Below the pieces are notes generated by a model that saw only the letters and a list, made by a program, of their open reading frames with translations, ran no database searches and was not told the origin of the DNA. A DNA stretch of 64,000 bases from Clostridiaceae bacterium JG1575 (GTDB taxonomy: Bacteria; Bacillota; Clostridia; Clostridiales; Clostridiaceae), in contig LQGW01000052.1 in the NCBI GenBank assembly GCA_002838815.1, positions 62,001-126,000 on the forward strand, written 5' to 3'. Shown one piece after another: positions 1 through 8,655 of this stretch (within the stretch, counting starts at the first letter, position 1; every line of letters begins with the position of its first letter). The position numbers and the translations under genes are program-made.

Positions 1-229
1 CCCGCATCACATAGCGTTTCAGGTTTCGAGTGTGCCAGAAGCCTTCAGCCATTAAAAAAGCAAACAAAGGAAAAGCGAAGCGGCCCAGGGCGTGCAGGAT
101 CTGACCGGAGAAGCTATCTAAGGGGACAAAGGCCCACGCCAAATGATCCAATGTCATGGAAACGACAGCTATAAGCTTCAAGGCCGAGGCGCTGAAGCGT
201 TGATCCTTCTTTGGAGGCGTGAGAGTCAT
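1..229 (-). CDS. TraX-family membrane protein (N-terminal part, cut by window edge)
   Basis: Read on the minus strand from an ATG at 229, the frame stays open to base 1. It gives about 76 residues with a cytoplasmic lead of about 16 residues, then KLIAVVSMTLDHLAWAF, a polar loop, and GRFAFPLFAFLMAEGF followed by HTRNLKRY. These are hallmarks of the TraX family of polytopic membrane proteins (first two membrane segments, the conserved DH and the arginine-rich loop). TraX acetylates F-pilin in E. coli; chromosomal Firmicute homologues have no assigned substrate. The rest of the protein lies outside the window. No strong Shine-Dalgarno is visible at this start. Confidence 0.75.
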   Translation of the reverse strand, partial: MTLTPPKKDQRFSASALKLIAVVSMTLDHLAWAFVPLDSFSGQILHALGRFAFPLFAFLMAEGFWHTRNLKRYVMR

Positions 230-311
230 GGGGGTTCTTCTATTTGGCAACGGACAAGACCTCCCTTGGGGCGTTCCAAGGGATCATAGGGATCTCTTGG
301 GCATTGCCCCT

Positions 312-320
312 ATTGTATCA
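312..320 (-). promoter_or_regulatory. Extended -10 promoter for the traX-like gene
   Basis: On the minus strand the sequence reads TGATACAAT, an extended -10 about 85 bases upstream of the traX-like start. No good -35 is visible. The leader between it and the gene contains a CCTTGG/CCAAGG hairpin. Confidence 0.4.
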
Positions 321-386
321 CGAACTCTTAAAAGCTTGGCGCCATAGAGTACCCCATCGAGGCATCGGGAACAAAGGAGGGAGGCG

Positions 387-406
387 AAGCGCGCAAGCGC
401 TTTTTT
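387..406 (+). terminator. Intrinsic terminator with GCAA tetraloop
   Basis: AAGCGC, a GCAA loop, GCGCTT, then a T run: a perfect 6-bp stem with a GNRA tetraloop. It lies in the 354-base non-coding stretch 230-583, where no convincing + strand gene precedes it. It could stop antisense transcription running out of the traX region or end a small RNA. Confidence 0.55.
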
Positions 407-508
407 GCTGGAAGTTTCTCTTTGTTTTGGTCTTTTTTTGCGCTTTTGATCCATGCAGGGGCTGGCTCTTGTAATTGTTTCAAAGATTGGGCAGAGCCCC
501 CTTTATAC

Positions 509-515
509 CCGACTA
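509..515. promoter_or_regulatory. Putative IscR/Rrf2 half-site upstream of suf
   Basis: CCGACTA (TAGTCGG on the other strand) sits just upstream of the suf -35. The same heptamer sits inside the iscR promoter at 19058-19064. The pairing suggests one Rrf2-type regulator for both Fe-S operons; this is inference. Confidence 0.35.
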
Positions 516-521
516 CTTTGG

Positions 522-550
522 TTGACTATAGAAGGAAAGAGGTCTAAAAT
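522..550 (+). promoter_or_regulatory. suf operon promoter
   Basis: TTGACT (522-527), a 17-base spacer and TAAAAT (545-550), a near-consensus sigma-A promoter 34 bases before the sufC start. Confidence 0.7.
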
Positions 551-583
551 TAGTAATTGATAATTCGTATCAAAGGAGTCACT

Positions 584-1363
584 ATGTCTGAATTGTTGAA
601 AATAGAGGAGCTCTTCACCAAGGTGAAGCAACAAGAAATTTTAAAAGGATTGAACCTCACCATCCGGGAAGGAGAAATTCATGTCATTATGGGGCCCAAC
701 GGCGCCGGAAAATCCACCCTGGCCAACGTCATCATGGGCAACCCCATTTATGAAGTCACCAAGGGTTGCCTAAGGTTTATGGGCGAGGACATCACAGCCG
801 AGGCGGCCGATGAGCGGGCCCGGCGAGGGATCTTCATGAGTTTTCAATCGCCCTATGAAATCCAGGGGATTACGGTGGAACACTTCTTGCGCGCAGCCAA
901 GAGCGCGGTTTCTGGAGAAACGCAAAAAGCGTTGCCCTTCCGGAAGCTTTTGAAACGCAAAATGGATGAGCTGGGCATGACCGCCTCCTATGCCACTCGG
1001 TACTTAAACGATGGCTTCTCTGGTGGCGAGAAGAAGAAGAACGAGATTTTACAAATGGCCATCTTAAACCCCAAGCTCGCCATCTTGGATGAGACGGATT
1101 CCGGGCTGGATGTGGATGCCGTCAAGATTGTCTCAGAGGGAGTTTCTCGCTTCTACAACGACCAAAACGCAATTTTGGTCATCACCCACCACAATAAAAT
1201 TCTAGCCAATCTACAGCCGGACTTTGTACACGTCCTCGTGGATGGGCGCATCGTGGCGAGCGGCGGCCCAGAACTGGTGGCGCAAATTGAAGAGCACGGC
1301 TTTGCTCAGTTTAAAGCAAAGAAGGAGGAGACCGCGTGGAAACAAGAAATAAAACTTATGTAG
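584..1363 (+). CDS. sufC: Fe-S cluster assembly ATPase SufC
   Basis: ABC-type ATPase of the SufBCD scaffold, which drives the conformational change needed to build Fe-S clusters in the cytosol. Visible are Walker A (GPNGAGKST), the family's modified signature (FSGGEKKKNE) and Walker B followed by the D-loop (LAILDETDSGLDVDA). At 259 residues it has the usual length. I chose ATG 584 over an in-frame ATG at 557 because AAAGGAG (572-578) is correctly spaced before it and the protein then begins MSELLKI as in homologues. First gene of sufCBDSU, directly behind a strong promoter; its end overlaps sufB by 28 bases. Confidence 0.96.
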   Translation: MSELLKIEELFTKVKQQEILKGLNLTIREGEIHVIMGPNGAGKSTLANVIMGNPIYEVTKGCLRFMGEDITAEAADERARRGIFMSFQSPYEIQGITVEHFLRAAKSAVSGETQKALPFRKLLKRKMDELGMTASYATRYLNDGFSGGEKKKNEILQMAILNPKLAILDETDSGLDVDAVKIVSEGVSRFYNDQNAILVITHHNKILANLQPDFVHVLVDGRIVASGGPELVAQIEEHGFAQFKAKKEETAWKQEIKLM

Positions 1364-2745
1364 AGGACCTGGATCGGGGCATTTACGACGTCAAGAACGA
1401 GTTCAAATACACCTGGAAGGCTCAGGAAGGGTTGACCGAGCAGATCATCCGGGATATTTCCAATGAAAAGAACGAGCCTTCTTGGATGTTGGAGTTTCGA
1501 TTGAAGTCCTTGGAGCATTTCCACCGCATCGAGGTGCCCACTTGGGGGCCGGATCTTTCAGAGTTGCTGGTGGATGAAATCATCCACTACGTCAAGCCGG
1601 AGATTGGACAAAAACACCGCTGGGAGGATGTCCCTTCAGACATTAAAGAAACGTTTGAGCGCCTGGGCATTCCCGAAGCTGAGCGAAAATCCTTAGCCGG
1701 TGTTGGCGCCCAATACGATTTCGAGGTCGTTTATCACTCCATGCGTGAGGAGCTCGTGCGCCAAGGCGTCATCTACACCGACATCGAGACCGCGCTGAAG
1801 GAGCATGAAGACGTGGTCCGTCAGTACTTTATGACCCTTGTGCCTCCCAACGACCATAAGTTCGCGGCCCTGCACGGGGCGGTATGGTCCGGCGGAAGCT
1901 TTGTCTACGTGCCCGAAGGGGTCAAAGTGGATTTTCCGTTGCAATCCTATTTTCGTCTAAACGCTCCGGGGGCCGGGCAGTTTGAACATACGCTGATCAT
2001 TGTGGAGAAGGGCGCATCGCTGCACTTTATCGAAGGGTGCTCAGCCCCCAAATACAACGTCAACAACCTGCACGCCGGGTGCGTGGAGCTCTTTGTCAAG
2101 GAAAACGCCCACCTTCGCTACTCCACCATTGAAAACTGGAGCAAAAACATGTTCAATCTCAACACCAAGCGCTCCCAGGTGGAAAAAGGCGGCACCATCG
2201 AATGGGTTTCGGGGTCCTTTGGTTCCAAAATTTCCATGCTCTACCCCATGTCCATTTTGAAGGGAGAAGGCGCGCACTGTGAATTTACGGGCATCACCTT
2301 TGCCAGCAAAGGACAAATCCTGGATACAGGATCCAAGGTTGTGCACGCGGCGCCCCACACCACCTCCAACGTTATGAGTAAATCCATCTCGAAATCCGGT
2401 GGACAGGCTTTGTATCGAGGGATCTTGAAAATCAATCCCAATGCCTACGGCTGCAAATCCACCGTGACGTGCGAATCCTTAATGCTGGACAATGAATCGC
2501 GATCCGACACCATTCCAGTGATTGACGTTCAAAACGACGATGTGGATCTGGGGCATGAAGCCCGCATTGGGCGCATCTCCGAGGAGGCGATCTACTACCT
2601 CATGACCCGAGGCATTTCCGAGGAGGAGGCCAAGGCCATGATTGTCCGAGGATTTGTGGAGCCCATCTCGAAGGAACTGCCCTTGGAGTATGCCGTGGAG
2701 ATGAACAATCTCATCACCCTGGAGCTCGAAGGCACCATCGGGTAG
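1336..2745 (+). CDS. sufB: Fe-S cluster assembly scaffold SufB
   Basis: Scaffold subunit of SufBCD, 469 residues as usual. The long beta-helix region is recognisable (HGAVWSGGSFVYVPEGV, GCSAPKY, GHEARIGRISEEAIYYLMTRG), as is the C-terminal SKELPLEYAVEMNNLI segment. Starts with GTG at 1336, preceded by AAGGAGGAG; it begins inside the 3' end of sufC (28-base overlap), implying translational coupling that would keep the SufB:SufC ratio fixed. It accepts persulfide sulfur from SufS via SufU. Confidence 0.96.
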   Translation: METRNKTYVEDLDRGIYDVKNEFKYTWKAQEGLTEQIIRDISNEKNEPSWMLEFRLKSLEHFHRIEVPTWGPDLSELLVDEIIHYVKPEIGQKHRWEDVPSDIKETFERLGIPEAERKSLAGVGAQYDFEVVYHSMREELVRQGVIYTDIETALKEHEDVVRQYFMTLVPPNDHKFAALHGAVWSGGSFVYVPEGVKVDFPLQSYFRLNAPGAGQFEHTLIIVEKGASLHFIEGCSAPKYNVNNLHAGCVELFVKENAHLRYSTIENWSKNMFNLNTKRSQVEKGGTIEWVSGSFGSKISMLYPMSILKGEGAHCEFTGITFASKGQILDTGSKVVHAAPHTTSNVMSKSISKSGGQALYRGILKINPNAYGCKSTVTCESLMLDNESRSDTIPVIDVQNDDVDLGHEARIGRISEEAIYYLMTRGISEEEAKAMIVRGFVEPISKELPLEYAVEMNNLITLELEGTIG

Positions 2746-2757
2746 GAAGGAGAAACC

Positions 2758-3840
2758 ATGCAAGTCAAACCAAAAGAAGTGTTTAATGAGCTGCCCCGCA
2801 TCACCTTTCGTTGGGTGCGGGCCAACGACCTAAAGCTTGATGCGAAAAAGGGGCCAGTGAGCCCTTATCAAAAAGACCCCATCGTCCAAGGGCAAAGCTC
2901 CATCCAGGGGGTTCCAAGCCACCGGCTGGAGGAATTCTTAGGAACGTATCAAGGCACCAATGCCACCGAAATGCAAAAGATTTTGGCGGGAAATCCGGTA
3001 TCCCACCACATCGTCAGCGGGGGCGAGGACGCAAGGGTTCACCTGCGCTACGACTTGGATTCGGACAATCCGAGCCTTTTGGAGCTGAACCTCATTGAAG
3101 TGCGCGAGGGGGAAACCCTGCACGTGATCCAGGAATACCGGGGATCTTGCGAGGCGCTCTACGCCTCCACCTTAACGTTAATCTCCGTTGCTTCTGGGGG
3201 AGCGCTGCACCTCACGAAGATCAACCACCTGCCTTATGAACTTCGTCACATCGAGCAGCGCTACGCCAGGGTGTTCGAGGGAGGCGCCGTCCACTACCAA
3301 AGCGTGGAATTGGGAGGCGAGGAAACCATCATCCATTATGAGACGGATCTTTTAGGGCGCGAAGCCAAGGGCGACCTAGCCTGCATCTACGGCGGCCATC
3401 AAGGGCGCATTCTCGATTTATCGCACCAAATGAACCACTATGGCGAATGCAGCTTTTCGGATATGGATTTGCGTGGCGTTTTGAGCGACCGCGCAAAAAA
3501 AACCTTTCGCGGGACCTTGGATTTTAAAAAGGGCGCGGCTCAATCCGAGGGCGGGGAGGTGGAGTCGGTCCTATTGCTCCATCCTCAGGTGAAGTCTTTC
3601 GCCATCCCCTTACTGCTATGCGCAGAGCATGATGTGGTGGGCAACCACGCCGCTAGCGCCGGGCAGATTGATGAAGACAAGCTCTTTTACCTCATGAGTC
3701 GGGGGTTCTCTCAAGCGAAGAGCCGCCGCATGATCGTGGAATCCAGCCTGCGTCCGCTGGTGGATCGCCTGCCCACCGAAACGTTGCGTGAGGAAGTGCT
3801 GGAGCGTCTGGGGGAATTATTGGGCTCAGAAGCCCCATAA
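2758..3840 (+). CDS. sufD: Fe-S cluster assembly protein SufD
   Basis: Paralogue of SufB that pairs with it in SufBC2D; implicated in iron acquisition and scaffold stability. 360 residues, with the C-terminal signature GNHAASAGQIDEDKLFYLMSRG and the following helical RMIVESSLRPLVDRLP stretch typical of SufD. The N-terminal half is divergent, as in the family. ATG 2758 is preceded by AAGGAG. It sits 12 bases after sufB and 10 before sufS. Confidence 0.92.
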   Translation: MQVKPKEVFNELPRITFRWVRANDLKLDAKKGPVSPYQKDPIVQGQSSIQGVPSHRLEEFLGTYQGTNATEMQKILAGNPVSHHIVSGGEDARVHLRYDLDSDNPSLLELNLIEVREGETLHVIQEYRGSCEALYASTLTLISVASGGALHLTKINHLPYELRHIEQRYARVFEGGAVHYQSVELGGEETIIHYETDLLGREAKGDLACIYGGHQGRILDLSHQMNHYGECSFSDMDLRGVLSDRAKKTFRGTLDFKKGAAQSEGGEVESVLLLHPQVKSFAIPLLLCAEHDVVGNHAASAGQIDEDKLFYLMSRGFSQAKSRRMIVESSLRPLVDRLPTETLREEVLERLGELLGSEAP

Positions 3841-3850
3841 AGGAGAAGCC

Positions 3851-5078
3851 ATGCCATTTCAAGAGGAGTTTCCTATTTTTCGAAAAAGGCGGGCCCTGGG
3901 CCAGCCGTTGATTTATTTGGATTCTGCAGCCACCGCGCAAAAGCCCCAAGCGGTCTTGGATGCGGTGACGGAGTATCTGACGAGCTCCTACGCCAACCCG
4001 CATCGAGGCTCTTGCCGCCTTGCGGCACAGGCTACGAGCCAGTACGAAGCGGTACGCGCCCGCGTGGCTCGTTTTTTAGGAGCGCCGAGCGAGCGCAACA
4101 TCATCTTTGTGAAGAACGCCACCGAGGGCTTAAACCTGATCGCTCAAAGTTATGCCATGAAGGCGGTGGGCTCTGGCGATGAGATCGTCTTGAGCATCGC
4201 AGAGCACCACGCCAATCTTTTGCCCTGGCAACGAGTGGCGCAAAAAACCGGCGCGCGCTTGATCTATTTGTACCTGGATGAAACGGGCGCCATTTCAAAG
4301 AGTGAATGGGAAAAAATCAACGAAAAGACCAAACTTGTCGCCCTAACCCACGTCTCCAACGTCACAGGACGCATTACGGATGTGCAGGAGGCGGCCCGGT
4401 CGTGCCCATGAAGTGGGCGCTGTGCTGGTGTGCGATGGCTCCCAGGCGGTGGGCCATCTGCCCGTTCGGGTGGAGGAGCTCGGCGTGGATTTCTACGTTT
4501 TTACCGGCCATAAGATCATGGCCCTCAATGGGGCGGGGGTGGTTTATGGGCGAAGGGATCTTTTGGAGGAAATGGATCCCTTCCTATTGGGCGGCGATAT
4601 GATTGAATATGTCCAAGAGCAATCCGCCACCTTCAATACAGTGCCCTACAAGTTTGAAGCGGGGACGCCACTTTCGGAGGCGGTGATCAGCCTCGGAGCC
4701 GCCTTGGACTATCTGGAGGAGCGGGTGGGCTTTGAGCGCATCCAGCAGGTGGATCGTGAACTGACCGGGTATCTTTTGGCGGGCCTTGCCAACATTCCAG
4801 AGATTACAATCCTTGGAGGGGCCACGGCCCAGGAACGCACCGGCATCATTACCTTTACCTTGGAGGGGGTGCACGCCCACGATGTGGCTCAAATACTGTC
4901 CATGAAAGGAATCTGTGTGCGCTCAGGCCACCACTGCGCCCAGCCCTTGGCAAAGTTTTGTGGGGCTTCCTCCTCCACAAGGGTGTCTCTTTGGTTTTAC
5001 AACACCAAGGAGGACTGCGATGTTTTTTTGACGGAATTGAGTCGGGTGAGGAGGTTGATGGGACTTGGAGTTTCATGA
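3851..5078 (+). pseudogene. sufS: Cysteine desulfurase SufS, split by a one-base frameshift
   Basis: Group II PLP-dependent cysteine desulfurase that feeds sulfur to SufU and SufBCD. The first frame (ATG 3851, AGGAG upstream) carries LDSAATAQKP, NPHRGS, NATEGLNLIAQ and AEHHANLLPW, then runs into TGA at 4409-4411. The next frame resumes exactly where homologues continue (AHEVGAVLVCDGSQAV) and carries the PLP lysine motif (FTGHKIMALNG) and the catalytic cysteine loop (CVRSGHHCAQP). Dropping one base at about 4400 restores a full protein of about 408 residues. No slippery heptamer is present, so it is either a recent mutation or a sequencing error. The rest of the gene shows no decay. Confidence 0.9.
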
Positions 5079-5541
5079 GTTATATTCAGAGGTCATTTTA
5101 GAGCACAACCAAAACAAAGAGAATAAGCGCCCCTTGGCGCAGGCAACGCATCAAGAGCACGGGCACAATCCCAGCTGTGGGGATGATCTGACGGTGTCGG
5201 CGCGGGTGGTGGACGGTCGCATTGAAGATTTGGCTTATGAGGGCGTAGGGTGCGCCATCAGCCAGGCCTCCGCCTCCATGATGGCGGATCTTTTGCGAGG
5301 AAAATCCGTGGAAGAGGCCTTGGCGCTTACGGAACGCTTTTTAGGGATGATCCGACGGGAAGAAATTCCAGAGCAAAAGCTAGAAGAGCTCGGCGATGCG
5401 TATCTTCTAAAGAACATTCAAAACATTCCCGCCCGCGTCAAGTGCGCGGTTCTCGCTTGGCATGCCTTGCACGAGATTTTGGAAAAGGAGGCGGCCCGCC
5501 CCTACCCTAGAGCCATTGAAAAACCCTTTCCAGATGGGTAA
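5065..5541 (+). CDS. sufU: Zinc-dependent sulfurtransferase SufU
   Basis: Takes persulfide sulfur from SufS and passes it to SufBCD; resembles IscU but works as a zinc sulfurtransferase in Firmicutes. The three cysteines and the aspartate that hold zinc are visible (NPSCGDD, GVGCAIS, VKCAV). Length is 158 residues, with the SufU-type insertion between the second and third cysteine. TTG start at 5065, overlapping the end of sufS by 14 bases, with a GAGGAGG upstream. Last gene of the suf operon. Confidence 0.93.
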   Translation: MEFHELYSEVILEHNQNKENKRPLAQATHQEHGHNPSCGDDLTVSARVVDGRIEDLAYEGVGCAISQASASMMADLLRGKSVEEALALTERFLGMIRREEIPEQKLEELGDAYLLKNIQNIPARVKCAVLAWHALHEILEKEAARPYPRAIEKPFPDG

Positions 5542-5596
5542 GATGACAGTAGAACCCGGTGCCCAGCACCAACACACGCTTATAGGAGGACGATGC

Positions 5597-7006
5597 ATGA
5601 ATGTAACCTTGCAGCCCCAAAACGTCTTTGATTTTTTTATTGAACTGACGAAGATTCCCCACACCTCGGGCCATGAGCAGGCCATCAGCGATTACTTGAT
5701 GGACTTCGCTCAAAAAAGGGGCCTAAAAGCCCACCAGGATGCCGCCAACAACGTCATCATTTGGAAGGAAGGAACAATGGGCTATGAACAAAAAGAGCCC
5801 GTCATCATCCAAGGTCATATGGATATGGTGGGGGAGAAGACCAAGGAATCCCCCCATAATTTTTTGACGGATCCTTTGGCCCTACGCGTGGTGGACGGCT
5901 ATCTGTGCGCCACCGACACCACCTTGGGCGGAGACAACGGCATCGCGGTGGCCATGGGTCTTGCGCTTTTGGATGCCTCGGACCTTGCGCATCCCCCCAT
6001 TGAGCTTTTGATCACAACGGAGGAGGAGACGGGCATGGGGGGGGCTCAGGCCTTGGATCCCTCGCTGTTGAAAGGCACTCGCCTTTTGAACATTGACTCG
6101 GAAGAAGAAGGCATTTTCTTTGTCTCTTGCGCCGGGGGCAACGTCACCAAGGTCACCTTTAAACCGACCTATGAACGCTTCGAACAAAAGGGTTATGAAA
6201 TCACTCTATCGGGCCTTCGGGGCGGCCACTCGGGCTTAGAGATCATTCAGCAACGGGGCAACGCCATTAAACTTTTGGCTCGCGCCCTGAATCAAGTACC
6301 TGGCCTTCGGCTGAGCCTCATCGAGGGCGGGGCAAAGCACAACGCCATTGCGCGGGAGGCCCGGGCCATTTTCTCGGCCCCGAGCCTGGACGAAAAAGCC
6401 TTGAAGGCCTTTTGCGAGACGGTGCTGGCCAAGGAATACCCCCAAGACGCCATTGCCTGCCATTTGCGTCCCGTCACCGCCCAAGAATGGATGGATGAAG
6501 CCACCTCAAGGGCCCTTTTGGACTATCTCTACGTTGTGCCCGACGGCGTCCAGAGCATGATGAACGGCATGGACCACATGGTGGAGTCCTCCTTAAATGT
6601 GGGGGTTTTGGAGCATTTGGACGGGACCCTTGTGGCTACACACGCCATTCGCAGCGCCTCTCCCTCCCGAAAGGAAGAGCTTCGCCAAAAAGTGACGATA
6701 CTCGCCCAGCACTTTATGGGGGAGGCCAAAACCTTTTCGGATTATCCCGAATGGGCCTATGACCCAGAATCGGAGCTGACGAAGCGATGCCTTCAAACCT
6801 ATGAGGAAACCACGGGGAAGAAGGGGCGGATCATGGGCATCCATGCCGGTCTCGAGTGCGGCCTATTGAAAAAGAAGCGGCCCAAAGCGGATATGATCAG
6901 CTTTGGGCCGGACATGACCGATGTGCATACCCCCAAGGAACGCCTTTCCATCGCTTCGGTGGAACGCACTTGGACGTTCCTAAAAGCCCTTTTGAAGAAC
7001 CTTTAG
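5597..7006 (+). CDS. pepD: Cytosolic non-specific dipeptidase (M20 family, PepD type)
   Basis: Zinc aminoacyl-histidine dipeptidase that hydrolyses dipeptides in the cytosol. Metal-site motifs in order: QGHMDMVGEKT, GGDNGIAVAMGLALL, TTEEETGMGGA, NIDSEEEG, and near the C terminus HAGLECGLL; the lid-domain GLRGGHSG is present too. 469 residues is close to the E. coli enzyme. ATG 5597 was chosen because AGGAGGA lies seven bases upstream; an ATG at 5593 is out of frame. It follows sufU by 55 bases and could be read through from it, but is not functionally tied to Fe-S assembly. Confidence 0.92.
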   Translation: MNVTLQPQNVFDFFIELTKIPHTSGHEQAISDYLMDFAQKRGLKAHQDAANNVIIWKEGTMGYEQKEPVIIQGHMDMVGEKTKESPHNFLTDPLALRVVDGYLCATDTTLGGDNGIAVAMGLALLDASDLAHPPIELLITTEEETGMGGAQALDPSLLKGTRLLNIDSEEEGIFFVSCAGGNVTKVTFKPTYERFEQKGYEITLSGLRGGHSGLEIIQQRGNAIKLLARALNQVPGLRLSLIEGGAKHNAIAREARAIFSAPSLDEKALKAFCETVLAKEYPQDAIACHLRPVTAQEWMDEATSRALLDYLYVVPDGVQSMMNGMDHMVESSLNVGVLEHLDGTLVATHAIRSASPSRKEELRQKVTILAQHFMGEAKTFSDYPEWAYDPESELTKRCLQTYEETTGKKGRIMGIHAGLECGLLKKKRPKADMISFGPDMTDVHTPKERLSIASVERTWTFLKALLKNL

Positions 7007-7024
7007 ATCCTAAAACGGCACCAT

Positions 7025-7212
7025 GGCCCTAAGGACCCCTTTGCAAAGAATTTGAAGGGGCTCCTAGGGCCTCTGATTTGGGCCGCTCGCTTTGGCCCAG
7101 GGGGGGAAGATGAGTCCTTTGGAACAATGGAGAAAGACCCAAGGAGCCTCTTTGAAAATGAGCGCTTGATTGAAGGCAAGGTCAGGGGACAGGCGCCGGG
7201 GTCCCCTAGGGG
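7025..7212. other. Non-coding interval with three GC-rich hairpins
   Basis: The 365-base gap 7007-7371 has no credible gene. It holds a long imperfect hairpin (GGCCCTA 7025-7031 with TAGGGCC 7065-7071, inner CCCCTT/AAGGGG), a second hairpin (TGGGCC 7079-7084 with GGCCCA 7094-7099) and a third (GGGGAC 7185-7190 with GTCCCC 7201-7206) running into the palindrome CCCCTAGGGG. T runs follow at 7221 and 7232. Probably the pepD transcript end; anything more is unproven. Confidence 0.4.
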
Positions 7213-7371
7213 CAGAGCGCTTTTTTCGGGCTTTTTTAAGGCATTGCGGGGGCTATTGTTCACCGTTTATTGATGAAAGGAAAGGGGATTTGGTGTACAA
7301 TTTAGTCTGATTCAACGTGCGGAATGGTCTCGAAACACAAGCAGACAAGCCGCAGCAAAGGAGGACTGGAT

Positions 7372-7881
7372 ATGGCCACTGAATTCATGAAATACCTCGA
7401 TAAAAGTTTAAAATACCTCCATCGGCAAGGAGCGTTCCTCACCGTGGCGGACGACCAAGGACGCGAAAACGTGATGACCATTTCTTGGGGCAACATCGGG
7501 TTTGAATGGGGGCGTCCCATTTTTACGGTGCTGGTGCGCCAGTCCCGCTTTACCCACGAAATCATCGAAAACGCCAAAGAATTTACCGTATCGGTGCCCA
7601 CCCGGGCGGCCCTTAGGGACCAGCTGGCCTTTGCCGGCACAAAATCGGGACGCTTTTTGGATAAGTTCGCTCAGGGCGTCTTGACGAAGGTGCCCGGACG
7701 CACCGTCCAAGTGTCCACGGTGAAGGAATCCGACATCGTTTATGAATGTCGCATCGTATACCACCACGCCATCGATCCGAACATTTTGGCGAAGGATGTG
7801 GACCAGACCTCCTATATGGACGGGGACTACCACACCATCTACTACGGAGAGATTGTAGACTGTTACCCAAGGGAGGCGTAA
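7372..7881 (+). CDS. Flavin reductase-like FMN-binding split-barrel protein
   Basis: 169 residues of the flavin-reductase-like family (FMN-binding split barrel). Recognisable are the strand NVMTISWGNIGFEWGRPIF, which forms the flavin pocket, followed by RQSRFTHEIIENAKEFTVSVP. Family members bind FMN and act as NAD(P)H:flavin reductases or as flavoredoxin-like electron carriers, common in anaerobes; the partner is not known here. Start ATG 7372 has GGAGGA upstream. It abuts the PHP gene with zero spacing. Confidence 0.85.
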   Translation: MATEFMKYLDKSLKYLHRQGAFLTVADDQGRENVMTISWGNIGFEWGRPIFTVLVRQSRFTHEIIENAKEFTVSVPTRAALRDQLAFAGTKSGRFLDKFAQGVLTKVPGRTVQVSTVKESDIVYECRIVYHHAIDPNILAKDVDQTSYMDGDYHTIYYGEIVDCYPREA

Positions 7882-8655
7882 ATGCTTTACGACAACCACG
7901 TCCATTCGGCCTTTTCAGCGGATGGCTCCATGTCCTTAGAGCAAATTACGGCCCTTGCCAGAGGCAAACACCTCGGCGTGGTGCTGACCGACCACTTAGA
8001 TCTGGATCAGCCCAACGGTCGCTTTGAGGCAACGGATTATGCCAAGGCTGGCGCAGCTTTTCGCTCCTGCGGGCTGCTCCTAGGTACCGAGTGCGGCATG
8101 GTTCCTTCCCTGGCCCATGAAAACCGGGCATTTTTGAACCAGTCGGCGCCCGATTTTATATTGGGCTCGGTGCATACCTATTGCGAGGCGCCGACCTTAG
8201 CACCCTCGGGTCGAACCCCATTGCCTCCCGAGCTTTTTTGGGCCCGCTATTTGGACTATGTGCTGTACTGCCTCAAAACGCACCCCTTTATTGATTCCTT
8301 GGGGCACCTGGATTATCCGGCCCGTTATGCGCCCTATGAAGGCCTCTGCTTTTCTTGGACGAGGGATGAAAAGGAGCTTTCAGCGATCTACCGGTTTCTG
8401 ATCGAGCATGAAATTGCGCTGGAGCTTAATTTGCGGCGCTTCACCAAAGACAACCTGGAGGAGTTCACCGAAAACTATGGCGCCTACCGCTCCATGGGCG
8501 GGCGGCTCGTAACCTTGGGCAGTGACGCTCACCGCCCCGAAGCCTTGGGCGAGCGGCTCCAAGAAGGCTTTGATTTTTGCCGGGCCCTGGACCTTCTTCC
8601 GGTCCATTATGAGCATCACCGTCCGGTGGTGGAAGAAAGGGAGGAACACCTATGA
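7882..8655 (+). CDS. PHP-domain phosphatase, HisK/HisJ-type (histidinol-phosphatase-like)
   Basis: 257-residue PHP-family metallophosphatase. The metal-binding motifs are visible: DNHVHSAFSADG at the N terminus, LTDHLD, LGTECG, ILGSVHT, SLGHLDYPARY and near the end LGSDAHRPEALG. This is the histidinol-phosphatase HisJ subgroup in layout. No other his gene is in the window, so it may instead dephosphorylate another metabolite. ATG directly follows the TAA of the previous gene; its end overlaps the MarR start by four bases. Confidence 0.82.
   Translation: MLYDNHVHSAFSADGSMSLEQITALARGKHLGVVLTDHLDLDQPNGRFEATDYAKAGAAFRSCGLLLGTECGMVPSLAHENRAFLNQSAPDFILGSVHTYCEAPTLAPSGRTPLPPELFWARYLDYVLYCLKTHPFIDSLGHLDYPARYAPYEGLCFSWTRDEKELSAIYRFLIEHEIALELNLRRFTKDNLEEFTENYGAYRSMGGRLVTLGSDAHRPEALGERLQEGFDFCRALDLLPVHYEHHRPVVEEREEHL

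Noticed and set aside
244-474. A 76-codon open frame on the + strand before the suf promoter
   Set aside because: No ribosome site, low-quality composition, and it contains an intrinsic terminator (387-406) inside it.
4380-4420. Programmed ribosomal frameshift in sufS
   Set aside because: No slippery heptamer, no nearby internal Shine-Dalgarno at the right distance and no downstream stem; a mutation or sequencing error is simpler.
7003-7273. Overlapping open frames on both strands between pepD and the flavin-reductase gene
   Set aside because: No ribosome binding sites and the sequence is dominated by hairpin arms; no recognisable domain.
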